From the NCBI GenBank assembly GCA_964625175.1, contig CAZVAO010000004.1:1-45691 (forward strand): DNA of 45,691 bases, written 5' to 3'. The position numbers and the translations under genes were made by a program. The notes below the pieces were generated by a model that saw only the letters and a list, made by a program, of their open reading frames with translations, did not search any database and was not told the origin of the DNA. Source of the DNA: CAZVAO01 sp964625175. Its GTDB lineage: Bacteria > Bacillota > UBA994 > PWPR01. The first letter of the stretch is position 1, and each line of letters begins with the position of its first letter. Below, in pieces: positions 24,688 through 33,658 of this stretch.

Positions 24688-26473
24688 TGTAGCTTCTCCT
24701 TGATTCTTCTTCCTGTCGCTCTTTACTGTAATTCTCAATCCATTTACAATAACCGATTACACGGGTTGCATAATGTAGGTCAGTAGAACCACAGTAGTAG
24801 CACTCTGATGTGGTATTCGGATGATTACGTCCACAGGTCTTACAACCAGTCATACGTACATTGATTCCATAATACGGTACACCATTTTTAGCCATTACTT
24901 TCATGATGTTTTTAGCACCAGCAATGGTTGGAAGTTCAGGGAGATTGAGATGCAAAGCAGAGCCACCATCCAGAAACTCACCAGTATCAGAACCATGGAG
25001 TTTCGCTTTGATCGGCAACAATACATCATCTTCCACAGGATAGAAGTATGAGTTATAGCAGTCACGAGGTACATCAAGACCATCAACTTTGTCCCACTTA
25101 GCGAACTTTACACCAAGCGATTCACCGGGTACAAACTCTGTGTTGAACTTATAACCATACTCCTTCTCAGCACTGCGGTTCATATGATATACTTTCTTGA
25201 GCATTGTCTTGATAAACTCATTGTAATCCTTCGACCAACACGGATTTCCATTAACATACTCCCACGCTTCCAGCATACCACTTAGACCGATAGTAAGAAA
25301 CTGGTCGGACAATGAGATGTAATGTTCATCGTATGGAGTGAGAAGGCCATGGTTAAATCGGTCCTCAATGATTGCTCTATGAGCCACATGATACTTGTGC
25401 AGTTTGTTAATTTGGTCTGACAAGCTGGTACCTATCTGCATCATGCGATTGATATTCAATGTAATCACGTTGGTAGAACCAGTGGACACACCACCAGCAC
25501 CAAGAGTGTAGCTGAACTCTGGTTTATCTCCGAGCTTGTTCTTGAGTCGGCAACAAGAGGCCAGCGAGTCAACAGAGTCAGAGTTATACACGAAGAATCT
25601 AGTACCTTTAGCCATGTGCTGTGAAAGCATATCTCCAAAGTCTTCGTCAGCATACTCTCCATCTTCAACAATAGCAGAGCATGTGAGTACAGGAAAGCTC
25701 AGGAGACGTTTGGTATTCTCTTCATTAAACCACTCAAGGAAACACTCTTGAAGTAGCATTACAGAATCCACATCTGGTTTACCACCATCAGGGAATACGA
25801 AATCTCCAAACATTTCTTCAAAGTAGTTACGATCAAATATTGACCAATTTAGGAATACGCTCTGATTACCACGAGCAACTGCTGGCTCATTTATGGAGTA
25901 CACTACCTGAGCAAATGCGTCAGATATTTCATCCATATAATGATAACCGTCTCCGAACTCCTTCCGAGCAAAGTAATCCATGTACATCAAGAACTCAACA
26001 GTAGCCACTGCTCCAGCAAAGTGAGCAGCGATCTCGTACACCAAATTGATGTATTGACCGATGAACGCAGAGAAGTGCTTTGGCGCACCAGCGTTACCAC
26101 CAAGAGGGATAGTTCCGTGCTGCAAGAATGGGTACATTGAGATGGAGACACAGTATGGTTTGAGAGAGGATTCATCGTGAGCGTAAATCTCGTGATCTTC
26201 CAACTGTCGTACATACTCGTCTGCCAACTCCTCATCGAACAAATCAATGAGTTTCCTATACATCATTCGCCTATTAATCTGAATGTTTGGACCCTTCATC
26301 ATCTCGGCTTCAAGTGTACCCATCGTCTTGACAGTTACATTTGCATTTGGATCAAGCTTGGAAGACTCAGCGGCGTTACCATTTGATTCACCGTATTCAT
26401 TAACAAAGTCAATGAATTGATCGCATTGTTCATCTGTCAATCGAATCATAGGTTTATTTACCGGTTGAGCCAT
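24668..26473 (-). CDS. nrdD: Anaerobic (class III) ribonucleoside-triphosphate reductase
   Basis: The 601-aa enzyme reduces ribonucleotides to deoxyribonucleotides with a glycyl radical. The radical site is RVIGY (Gly574), and a zinc site GCKTCG ... CYYCG precedes it. Length is near T4 NrdD (605 aa), without a clear N-terminal ATP-cone. The start at MAQPV has GGAGAAGG upstream and overlaps the end of dut. The enzyme works only without oxygen, so it ties the phage to an anaerobic growth phase of the host. Confidence 0.95.
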   Translation of the reverse strand: MAQPVNKPMIRLTDEQCDQFIDFVNEYGESNGNAAESSKLDPNANVTVKTMGTLEAEMMKGPNIQINRRMMYRKLIDLFDEELADEYVRQLEDHEIYAHDESSLKPYCVSISMYPFLQHGTIPLGGNAGAPKHFSAFIGQYINLVYEIAAHFAGAVATVEFLMYMDYFARKEFGDGYHYMDEISDAFAQVVYSINEPAVARGNQSVFLNWSIFDRNYFEEMFGDFVFPDGGKPDVDSVMLLQECFLEWFNEENTKRLLSFPVLTCSAIVEDGEYADEDFGDMLSQHMAKGTRFFVYNSDSVDSLASCCRLKNKLGDKPEFSYTLGAGGVSTGSTNVITLNINRMMQIGTSLSDQINKLHKYHVAHRAIIEDRFNHGLLTPYDEHYISLSDQFLTIGLSGMLEAWEYVNGNPCWSKDYNEFIKTMLKKVYHMNRSAEKEYGYKFNTEFVPGESLGVKFAKWDKVDGLDVPRDCYNSYFYPVEDDVLLPIKAKLHGSDTGEFLDGGSALHLNLPELPTIAGAKNIMKVMAKNGVPYYGINVRMTGCKTCGRNHPNTTSECYYCGSTDLHYATRVIGYCKWIENYSKERQEEESRRSYIETGSH

Positions 26474-26873
26474 ATCCACCTTCTCCACGTTTGGTATTAC
26501 CAAGTTTCTTCACTTCTTTGATCTCCATCCGAGGAGCTTCCACAATACGCATCTGAGCGATACGATCACCAGCATAGATGGCCAAGTCTTTACAACCAAA
26601 GTTACGAACCTTGATTGCTATCTCTCCACGGTAATCACTATCGATCAAACCATTGTGAGTTGCAATATCGGCTTTGAAGCCAAGTCCAGAGCGAACTGTG
26701 ATAATGCCAGCATACCCTTCAGGAATCTCCATTGCCAAACCAGTGTGAATCTTTAAGGAGCTACCACGAGGTACTACGCCAGTAGTGATACTCACGAGGT
26801 CGAAGGCTGCTGCTCCATCCGTCTGGTATTCAGGGATTACTGCTGCATCATCCAGCTTTTTAACTTTCAGCAT
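26454..26873 (-). CDS. dut: dUTPase
   Basis: The 139-aa trimeric dUTP pyrophosphatase has all five motifs: AAFDLVS (I), VRSGLG (II), GLIDSDYRGEI (III), GDRIAQM (IV) and RGEGGYGSTG (V). It removes dUTP and supplies dUMP for thymidylate synthesis, fitting the ThyX-like gene nearby. The start at MLKVKK has AAGGAAGAG upstream and lies within the end of the Cys-rich gene. Confidence 0.96.
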   Translation of the reverse strand: MLKVKKLDDAAVIPEYQTDGAAAFDLVSITTGVVPRGSSLKIHTGLAMEIPEGYAGIITVRSGLGFKADIATHNGLIDSDYRGEIAIKVRNFGCKDLAIYAGDRIAQMRIVEAPRMEIKEVKKLGNTKRGEGGYGSTGK

Positions 26874-27117
26874 TGAACTCTTCCTTTGCATAGTCGATAC
26901 CAGACCAGTTATCAACACCTGCGTTTTCAAGGCAATAAAGCCACTGTAGTTGGTCCTCAACTTCTTCATCAACAGAAACCATGCCGCAGTAACACTCGCC
27001 ATCGTCCATCAAAGATTTCCACATTTTGGTACACGGACATGGACAATCTTTGTCACACAAGCAATGACCAAGCTCTTTAACTTTAGCCAGCATCTTTTCA
27101 TTTACATTCAGCATCAT
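26860..27117 (-). CDS. Cys-rich protein resembling the ferredoxin-thioredoxin reductase catalytic domain
   Basis: The 85-aa protein has Cys at 19, 21, 25, 27, 29, 42 and 44 in HCLCDKDCPCPC and GECYCGMV. The catalytic chain of ferredoxin-thioredoxin reductase has CPC, CPC and CHC pairs in the same order with an iron-sulfur cluster next to a redox disulfide; here the spacing is compressed. An acidic C-terminal half follows. Its place before dut and nrdD suggests a redox partner in nucleotide reduction, but a plain zinc protein is possible. Confidence 0.6.
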   Translation of the reverse strand: MMLNVNEKMLAKVKELGHCLCDKDCPCPCTKMWKSLMDDGECYCGMVSVDEEVEDQLQWLYCLENAGVDNWSGIDYAKEEFNAES

Positions 27118-28057
27118 GCCGTTTTCTCCAATAGTTTAATATTTCTTCCGGCGGTGTGTAAATTTCACCTTCGTATGTTTGCATCCACAGGAGTCTGGCT
27201 TGGAGTAAGTATTCATTATACCACTTTGCACCATACTTTGCTCTGTATGCAGAGGCCACGATATATGACGCATCTTCCACACTCTCGGCGTTTGATAGAA
27301 TCGTATAGGCGCATACCTGACCGCACCCTTTAGCGTTACGCAACCCGTATTTATCACGAGTCTCGTCTGCTACTTTACCAAGCCCAAGTATTCCATCAGT
27401 GGAATCACCAAGGAGCATCTGGTAGTAGAAAGCAACTGGTCCATACGCTTTGATCTTTTTGTCACGCTCCGTCGGTACAACTACCAACTCTCCAAACTCG
27501 TTATCAACGTAGTAACACTCTTGTGTACGAAGTCTGTAGTGCCAGCCGGGAACCATGTCGAGGTCTTTATCATCAGTGCAAATAATTGTGTGGTTCAGAG
27601 CGATATCTGGATTACCACTATTGTTTTCGTGCGAGTAGCACAAAGCATCATCTGCTTCAGCGTTGTGTACCATTACAGCACCACGCTTTTCGATGGACCA
27701 TTTACGCAACCGATTATAGAACTCTGGCTTAGACTTCTGCCTACATCCTTTGTAATCTGGGTAAATTTTGTATCTGAAATTGCAAGGACCGTTAGTAAGG
27801 AAGATCACTTTATCTATCGCTCTGGATTTTGACAGAATGGTATTAACCTTTCCATCCCACACCTTCTTGATAGCTTCAAAACCTTCTTTACGAGCAGCCG
27901 AGTAGCAACACGCATATATAAGCATGTCACCGTCAATAAGAGCGGTTCGTGTATCCAGCGGTGGCTCCTCTACTTCATCAGCAAAGGAGAACGCACCACT
28001 GTGACCCTTTGGTTCCTTGATGAGATCATCTGGAAACAGCGGGATTTCATCGGACAT
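27098..28057 (-). CDS. 5'-3' exonuclease (FEN/T7 gp6-like)
   Basis: The 319-aa nuclease shows the FEN metal ligands: LIDGDML (Asp42, Asp44), NAEADDALC (Glu134, Asp136, Asp137) and CTDDKDLDMVPG (Asp162-Asp167). YPDYKGCRQK (100-109) is the arch-like basic motif. T7 gp6 removes RNA primers and degrades host DNA. The C-terminal helix-hairpin-helix region lies near 225-250 (DGILGLGKV). It follows an SSB-like and a membrane-protein gene. Confidence 0.92.
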   Translation of the reverse strand: MSDEIPLFPDDLIKEPKGHSGAFSFADEVEEPPLDTRTALIDGDMLIYACCYSAARKEGFEAIKKVWDGKVNTILSKSRAIDKVIFLTNGPCNFRYKIYPDYKGCRQKSKPEFYNRLRKWSIEKRGAVMVHNAEADDALCYSHENNSGNPDIALNHTIICTDDKDLDMVPGWHYRLRTQECYYVDNEFGELVVVPTERDKKIKAYGPVAFYYQMLLGDSTDGILGLGKVADETRDKYGLRNAKGCGQVCAYTILSNAESVEDASYIVASAYRAKYGAKWYNEYLLQARLLWMQTYEGEIYTPPEEILNYWRKRHDAECK

Positions 28058-28058
28058 A

Positions 28059-28364
28059 TTACTTCACCAGAATCTTGGAGAACTGTTCGTTGAGAACGTC
28101 TTTCTTTGCCTGAGCCTTGATACGAGCAAGTGCTTCTGCATTACCGGCTTTCTTGACAGCTTCCTGATAAGCGATGTATGCATTGTCAACGGCTGCAACA
28201 CATGCTTCACGCGCACGAGCAGGAGCCTTTTCAGCCTTGTCATACTCAATGGAGTTGAGGTCCATTGCACAATCCTTAACAAGATTTTTACATTTGTCAG
28301 CGGCTTTACACACCATAGCAATGATTGCGAGAATCCATGCCAGAATATCAACGAGATATTTCAT
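28059..28364 (-). CDS. Hypothetical 101-aa protein with N-terminal membrane helix
   Basis: Residues 1-20 (MKYLVDILAWILAIIAMVCK) form one membrane helix, possibly an uncleaved signal anchor. The rest is an Ala/Lys/Glu-rich helical domain with four Cys. AAAGGAT lies 8 nt before the ATG, directly after the hairpin terminator. No family is recognised. It stands between the SSB-like and exonuclease genes. Confidence 0.7.
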   Translation of the reverse strand: MKYLVDILAWILAIIAMVCKAADKCKNLVKDCAMDLNSIEYDKAEKAPARAREACVAAVDNAYIAYQEAVKKAGNAEALARIKAQAKKDVLNEQFSKILVK

Positions 28365-28381
28365 ATTTGTAATCCTTTGTT

Positions 28382-28412
28382 AAAAGGAGTGAGACATAAG
28401 CCTCACTCCATA
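28382..28412 (-). terminator. Intrinsic terminator after the SSB-like gene
   Basis: GGAGTGAG (28410-28403 on the minus strand) pairs perfectly with CTCACTCC (28394-28387), 8-nt loop, followed by TTTT. It lies 7-9 bp past the stop codon. It may reduce transcription of the genes after the highly needed DNA-binding protein; it may only partly stop the phage polymerase. Confidence 0.65.
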
Positions 28413-28418
28413 TATTAC

Positions 28419-29288
28419 TTAGAACGGGACTTCATCCATGTCTTTGGAGTTAGTCGGCATCTTGTTTGATGCGGCTTCATCTGTTCCATCCTTTTCAAGA
28501 GACAACACCAGAGCTTCAACAGCGGAACCTTCGTAGTTCAGCGCACCCTTGATCTTGTCCTGCATCCAACGATCCAGAGCTTCCCATCCTTCCTTGGTAG
28601 GTTCATCAAAGACGAACACGCGATTACCTTTGGAACACTCAGCGCGAGTACATGCTTCATAGCCGTAACGCGGGTGGAACGTGGAAGTGACAGAAGCAGG
28701 AGTAAAGTTGTTCCAAGTCCAGTCGATGACCTGCTTGTCAATGGTGTCAACCTTACCATCTTTTGCTTCCTCAGCAGTGGTGCCGGGAGGATAACATCCT
28801 TCAAATACTCGCTGAGACTTACCGTGGCTGATGTCGAGGAATACATTTGCATCCAGCATATCCACAAAGGTATGTGCGTCCTTACCAATCTTCGGTGCAG
28901 AAGACTGCTTCTTGGGTTCAATACCTTCATCAATGATTTTCTTCAAGGCTGCACTGGTAGGTGCCTGACCAATCGCGTGGAAGAACTTGTAGGCATTAGC
29001 CTTTTCGGAGGAATAGAGAGGAATTGTGCGATTCACAACCACAGCGGTTTCCACTTCTCCTTCTTTCGTCTTACGTATGTAGGTCTGATCTGTCAGTTCA
29101 AAACCGATGACAGCCATCTCAGCAGGTTTCTTGTCAGGATAATCCTTAGTTTTCTGCTCCTGTTTACCGAGTTCAATATACTCGCTGAACACAGCGTAGT
29201 GTTGACTTTTCTCAGCAACAATGTTCTCAGGAATAAACTTGGATTTACCGCCACCTTCATTCTTCTTCGTCATATCAAATGCACACAT
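28419..29288 (-). CDS. Single-stranded DNA-binding protein-like
   Basis: The 289-aa protein lies between DNA polymerase and exonuclease, where T7-like phages keep replication accessories. It ends with an acidic tail closing in DMDEVPF, like the DxDxxPF tail by which SSB proteins contact replication partners. The rest is soluble and beta-rich with Lys patches. Identity rests on the tail and position; the OB-fold is not obvious from sequence. AGAGGAG precedes the ATG. Confidence 0.65.
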   Translation of the reverse strand: MCAFDMTKKNEGGGKSKFIPENIVAEKSQHYAVFSEYIELGKQEQKTKDYPDKKPAEMAVIGFELTDQTYIRKTKEGEVETAVVVNRTIPLYSSEKANAYKFFHAIGQAPTSAALKKIIDEGIEPKKQSSAPKIGKDAHTFVDMLDANVFLDISHGKSQRVFEGCYPPGTTAEEAKDGKVDTIDKQVIDWTWNNFTPASVTSTFHPRYGYEACTRAECSKGNRVFVFDEPTKEGWEALDRWMQDKIKGALNYEGSAVEALVLSLEKDGTDEAASNKMPTNSKDMDEVPF

Positions 29289-29308
29289 AGGTATTCTCCT
29301 CTATGTAG

Positions 29309-31696
29309 TTAAGCAACTTCAGCGATAGGATTATCATCCCAATCGTAGTAAGCTACAGTTGTTTGCCCGTACTCTTCGGGCCACGCCGAGGTATGGGGAG
29401 TTGGGTAACTTTCATAATCATAGTCATGGTATCCATGGAGTTCGTACATATTCGGTCCTACTTCCAAATCAGCAGGGAATGGAACATGAGCGTACATACC
29501 AAATATCTCATTGAGATAACGAGGTACATTCTCCATAATTCGTTTGATGTCATGGGCTACTTGATCTGCTACAGATTTATGAACGTCTAGCCACACACAA
29601 TCATGCACAGTATTTACAAGGAACGCTTTGTCCTCATAGTTGTACAACTCGCTGAAATGAGACATCAATTTGCCTTGAGCGACTTGTACAACAACACCTG
29701 CATCTCCCTGAGTGGGGAAGTTCATCATCTCTGGTTTGTAGAAGTTGGTATAAATACCTCTCTTTGCAAGGAAAGATGGTGCATCTATCTGCGTGAACGT
29801 GTAAATGGAACCAAATGGGGATGTATATTTGCCTCTCTTGGCAGGATATCCGTTCTTTGTTTTCACATTTGCTACGTTACGTGCTGATGCTTCAATAGCA
29901 GCAAACACACTTTCCTCGTAATCAGTAACCTTATTATACCGAGCCTTCTCAGCATTTTGCAACTCTTGCGTCTTCTCTTTGGTTAAACCACAATTAGCTG
30001 CCATAGTAGCCAGCCCTGCTCCGTACTGTGAACTGAATGAATAACCTTTGATATTCTGCCTAGCAGATTTCACTTCCTTATGTCTCGGATGTGACTCATC
30101 ATCTTTGATCTTCATTAACAGGTCGTAGTCCTCACCAGTAACAAGAGACAGACGCATAGTATGCATATCCACACCAGCCATCAAATCTTCGATCAACTGT
30201 CTATCAGAAGCAAGCATTGCTTTAACAACGACTTCAATAGCACCAAAGTCTATCTCCATCATTACTCCCTCGTTACCAAATCGGGAGCGAAACATTTGCT
30301 TAACTACTGACTTATCTCCTCGTGGAAGATTCTGACAGTTGGGGTTAGACGAGCTTTGTCGGCCCGTCTTCGTAACACAGTGGTTTAACGAGTGGTGGAT
30401 GAAGCCATCGGGTTGCACAAGTGTGAGCATACCCTTCCACTGTTGCTTCTTTTCGTTCCACTTCTTGTAGTAAGTACCAAGGTCTTTGTCCAACCAGCGA
30501 TATATACCAAGGATTTCAATGAAATCTTGATCCTCATAGGTATCAACCACTTCATCCAAAGTATCCGCGTCAGTCTTCCAACTACCTTTCTTGGTCTTCC
30601 ACTCAGGTAATCCTTCAACCAATCCGGGGAACGAGTAGACTTCTTCAAACCATTTCAACTTAGGTCGATCAAGATCGTACACCTTTTGCTTCTTGGTTTT
30701 GAACTCTCCTTCTTTCTTACCTGATTGGTAAATGACAGGACTACCGTTTTTATCCAACACCTGCACAATTTCTTCCTTAAAGAAGTATGGCTGTGTAGGA
30801 TGTGGTTTTTGAACCTTGTACTTTACATCTCCACCGAATAACAAAGCACCCAACTGAGTTGACGAACCCCAGTTAAACTCAAAAGGTAAGTCTGAGACTT
30901 CACATTCCAAGTTCTCCCAAAGTTCGTTACACGCATCTGTGAGACGAATACGATTTGCTTCACCGAGTTTCACATCTACACTCAATCCGTTGTATTCCAT
31001 TTCGGTAGTACACATAAGCGATTGCATACGGGCCTCAAGTAAAGGCATACAACCAAGCTCACGCGCTTTCTTCACCTGCGCCTTAAATATCTCTTCAGTG
31101 GTAAGAACGTCACCAAGTACCTCGCCGTAGCGATTGACGGTGTTCATATCCTTCGATCCACAGAGATAACTCAGGAGCAAATCTTTATTGATATCAGAGG
31201 TGTCGATACCTTGGTCCCAAAGTTTCTTCACTTCATCAATCTTCAATCCGAGTCCCATCCTACGAGCAACATTGTTCATTGATGGTCTACTCATTTCACC
31301 AGCCTTCATATTCATGATCTGACCAGTGAGTAGGTACTGTGCTAATTGACAGTCCCAAATCTTACCACCTGTAGCACGGAATCTCCTGAACTCAGGATCG
31401 TTCCACTTCCACAGAAGGTCGAATTTAATGTTGAAACCAACGAGATATAACACATCGTCAATAGGCATTTCATCACTATCTGGAAACTCAGAAGGTGAAT
31501 TGTAGTAACGATGGTTGACCTGCTTCTCGTCAAGATACTTCCAACCAGTAGCGACAATCCAATTCATTGGGTCGAATGGAGAAGCTTTTCGTCCCATGTA
31601 CTTGCCAATGGTAGTTTCCCTATCAAAAGTAAGCACACGGGTACGTTTACATCTTGCTTCCCTGAATCGTTGTCTCAGGTGAGCAGCGTATTTCAT
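29309..31696 (-). CDS. DNA polymerase I family (T7 gp5-like)
   Basis: The 795-aa replicative polymerase has a proofreading domain: FDRET (Asp25, Glu27), GFNIKFD (Asn89, Asp93) and GSKDMNT. The polymerase domain has MEIDFGAIEVVV (motif A), RQNIKGYSFSSQYGAG (motif B) and NTVHDCVWLD (motif C, Cys in place of the common Glu after HD). T7 gp5 is 704 aa. The thioredoxin-binding insertion cannot be recognised. It overlaps the preceding membrane-protein gene by one base. Confidence 0.95.
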   Translation of the reverse strand: MKYAAHLRQRFREARCKRTRVLTFDRETTIGKYMGRKASPFDPMNWIVATGWKYLDEKQVNHRYYNSPSEFPDSDEMPIDDVLYLVGFNIKFDLLWKWNDPEFRRFRATGGKIWDCQLAQYLLTGQIMNMKAGEMSRPSMNNVARRMGLGLKIDEVKKLWDQGIDTSDINKDLLLSYLCGSKDMNTVNRYGEVLGDVLTTEEIFKAQVKKARELGCMPLLEARMQSLMCTTEMEYNGLSVDVKLGEANRIRLTDACNELWENLECEVSDLPFEFNWGSSTQLGALLFGGDVKYKVQKPHPTQPYFFKEEIVQVLDKNGSPVIYQSGKKEGEFKTKKQKVYDLDRPKLKWFEEVYSFPGLVEGLPEWKTKKGSWKTDADTLDEVVDTYEDQDFIEILGIYRWLDKDLGTYYKKWNEKKQQWKGMLTLVQPDGFIHHSLNHCVTKTGRQSSSNPNCQNLPRGDKSVVKQMFRSRFGNEGVMMEIDFGAIEVVVKAMLASDRQLIEDLMAGVDMHTMRLSLVTGEDYDLLMKIKDDESHPRHKEVKSARQNIKGYSFSSQYGAGLATMAANCGLTKEKTQELQNAEKARYNKVTDYEESVFAAIEASARNVANVKTKNGYPAKRGKYTSPFGSIYTFTQIDAPSFLAKRGIYTNFYKPEMMNFPTQGDAGVVVQVAQGKLMSHFSELYNYEDKAFLVNTVHDCVWLDVHKSVADQVAHDIKRIMENVPRYLNEIFGMYAHVPFPADLEVGPNMYELHGYHDYDYESYPTPHTSAWPEEYGQTTVAYYDWDDNPIAEVA

Positions 31697-32076
31697 TAAT
31701 ACTCATCCTCGTCTATGATATCCATTGCTGTGGTCAAACCTTCCGACTTATCGAGGTAATCCTTAAACAGTTCATTGCAAAACTCACAATTACACTCAGC
31801 AGACAGTGCTTTGTAATCATCGTACTCGATAGGTTTACGCTCAGAAAGTACACGAACAAAGTCATGAACATCATCCTTGAGAGTAATGTACTTGCGGCTC
31901 AAATCGTTTGCTCGTTCCTGCTCCTTGAGATACATCCTGCGCCGGAAACTTGCTCGTTCCTTTGCTCTTGCTTCGCTATTTTCAAGCACATTGATTTTAT
32001 CCTTGATAGTCATACCATAAGCAAAAAGACACATGACAACAGCAACACCAATGAGAGAAATAAAGAAAGTAATCAT
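31696..32076 (-). CDS. Membrane-anchored coiled-coil protein (126 aa)
   Basis: A single N-terminal membrane helix (residues 1-21) is followed by a charged coiled coil (about 25-65) and an acidic end with CNCEFC. AAGGAG lies 9 nt before the ATG at 32076. The layout (N-terminal anchor plus coiled coil) resembles Rz-type inner-membrane spanins, but it lies among replication genes and lacks an overlapping lipoprotein. Function is unknown. Confidence 0.65.
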   Translation of the reverse strand: MITFFISLIGVAVVMCLFAYGMTIKDKINVLENSEARAKERASFRRRMYLKEQERANDLSRKYITLKDDVHDFVRVLSERKPIEYDDYKALSAECNCEFCNELFKDYLDKSEGLTTAMDIIDEDEY

Positions 32077-32090
32077 ACACAAAACTCCTT

Positions 32091-33404
32091 TTAGTCATCC
32101 CATATTGAAGGGACAGCTTCTTTGTAGTAACGACCACGAGCGAAATCTGTAGCAACTTGTGCCATAGTCACCGGGTCGGCGTCTGGGTCACGTAACTCAG
32201 ACTTATTCTTTGGGGTACTAAGGTAACGTGACGTATCAGAGATGTCACCTCTACCACCCATGATGATAACATCACAAGCACCTTGTTTGGCAGTGGTAGA
32301 ACCTTTGAGCATATTAAGGGTGGGATATTCCATACCCTCTGCTTCACCATTCATTTGAGACAGACCGAGTGCAAAATGATTATGTTCAATGGCCATCTCA
32401 CGGCCCCACTGATATAGATATTCAAATCTCATATCAACAGTACCATACTTAGCAAGTGATTCAAATCCTTTCACATTGTCTAACATATCATAGACGACTG
32501 CACATGGATTGTGGTCCTCGATAATGAACTCCAAGTCTTTAACACCATAGCCGGGTATTTGCATAACCCGGATGAGGTCATCTGCCATGTTGTCATTACC
32601 GAAAGGACACACCATCTCACTGAACATCTCATTAGCCCATTTCCAGCCTTTGTTAATCAACTCAGGTGTAGTCATGTTCAAACCAGATTGTACAATACGT
32701 CTTTGATACTTATCTGAGGCTCCTTCGTTGTTGAAGATTAGGATTGGTCTATCCAAACCCCACTTCTTGTAAGCCTCTGCGCCCCACAGCCGCAAGTTAT
32801 CGGATACGAATGTCGTCTTTCCACTATCGGGTCGTCCCGCGAATATGTAGAACTGAGACAGAGGTGCTGGTCCGATGCTGAGATTGAGTTGTGGGACGCA
32901 CCAAGGAAGTGACTCCTTCAGGAGCTTCTCCATATCGAACAGAGTTTCAAAGTCTGCTTTGACCCACGGGTCTTTGACTTGTCTCTTGAGCGATTCCGAG
33001 TGTGTCACAAACAGATCACGGGCTTCGTCGAACAGAGCAACCTCGCCTCCGTCTTCCCATGTCTGTGTTAATTCCATTAGTTTAGTAGCGAACTCACGTT
33101 CCTGAAACCCTTTGAGTAGCAACGCTCGTGTGTCACCGTCAGGGTCAGGTTGAATAGCTGATAATACAGCTTTGAGTTTCGCTCGGTCTTCCTCTTTAAT
33201 GCGCTTCATACGAAACTGCGTTTGCCACATATAGAACTCTACAGTGTCTACTACAGTTGCGTCTGGCTTCTCATCAAAGTATTGACCAAATTCCTTAATC
33301 ATGTGGCGAGTGTACGGCTCTTGTATCTCCAAACGGATGTATGGTAAGAGGCGTAGGTATTGTTCCTTATGCTTTAGGACACTTAGAAGAATCCTGTCTT
33401 CCAT
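32091..33404 (-). CDS. Replicative DNA helicase (DnaB/gp4C-like)
   Basis: The 437-aa RecA-type helicase shows Walker A GRPDSGKT (190-197), an Asp-rich strand PCAVVYDMLD (Walker B), and HFALGLSQMN with LNMLKGSTTAKQGACDVIIMGGR near the end. The first ~150 residues are a helical N-terminal domain. The start at MEDRIL has AGGAGGG 6 nt upstream. In T7, helicase and primase are one protein; here the primase is a separate gene 0.5 kb upstream, as in phiKMV-like phages. Confidence 0.93.
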   Translation of the reverse strand: MEDRILLSVLKHKEQYLRLLPYIRLEIQEPYTRHMIKEFGQYFDEKPDATVVDTVEFYMWQTQFRMKRIKEEDRAKLKAVLSAIQPDPDGDTRALLLKGFQEREFATKLMELTQTWEDGGEVALFDEARDLFVTHSESLKRQVKDPWVKADFETLFDMEKLLKESLPWCVPQLNLSIGPAPLSQFYIFAGRPDSGKTTFVSDNLRLWGAEAYKKWGLDRPILIFNNEGASDKYQRRIVQSGLNMTTPELINKGWKWANEMFSEMVCPFGNDNMADDLIRVMQIPGYGVKDLEFIIEDHNPCAVVYDMLDNVKGFESLAKYGTVDMRFEYLYQWGREMAIEHNHFALGLSQMNGEAEGMEYPTLNMLKGSTTAKQGACDVIIMGGRGDISDTSRYLSTPKNKSELRDPDADPVTMAQVATDFARGRYYKEAVPSIWDD

Positions 33405-33558
33405 AATTACCCTCCTCGTCCCACTTTGATTTGTGAGCAGAGCCGTTGTCGCAGTATACAATACCGTGTTTCATTTGAACCATGTTACGGTTTGTGATTG
33501 GACAACGTGTACATTTTTGCTTGTGTATGCAGGTGATACAGTCTTTACATCGATACAT
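33367..33558 (-). CDS. Small Cys-rich protein, probable metal binding
   Basis: The 63-aa protein carries Cys at 4, 7, 10, 16 and 19 (MYRCKDCITC, CTRC) and two more near 36 and 60. The spacing looks like a zinc or iron-sulfur site. AAGGAGG lies 10 nt before the ATG, inside the previous small gene, and the end overlaps the helicase start by 38 bp. Function is unknown. Confidence 0.65.
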   Translation of the reverse strand: MYRCKDCITCIHKQKCTRCPITNRNMVQMKHGIVYCDNGSAHKSKWDEEGNYGRQDSSKCPKA

Positions 33559-33658
33559 CTGACCATGCCTCCTTTACCCATCTACGTCCATATAGGAACC
33601 ACTGATTGATGTAAAGGGTAGAGCAAAAACCGAAAGTTTGTTTGATGATTTTAATCAT
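33545..33658 (-). CDS. 37-aa small protein
   Basis: The frame MIKIIKQTFGFCSTLYINQW ... VKEAWSDVSM has a strong AAGGAG site 7 nt before the ATG and overlaps both neighbours. Its end (YGRRWVKEAWSD) resembles the end of the adjacent 81-aa protein (LGRRGVKEFWYD), which suggests a duplication or a shared C-terminal motif. No function is known. Confidence 0.6.
   Translation of the reverse strand: MIKIIKQTFGFCSTLYINQWFLYGRRWVKEAWSDVSM

Noticed and set aside
26874..27002. 43-codon extension of dUTPase
   Set aside because: dUTPase motif spacing and AAGGAAGAG before the ATG at 26873 support the shorter form.
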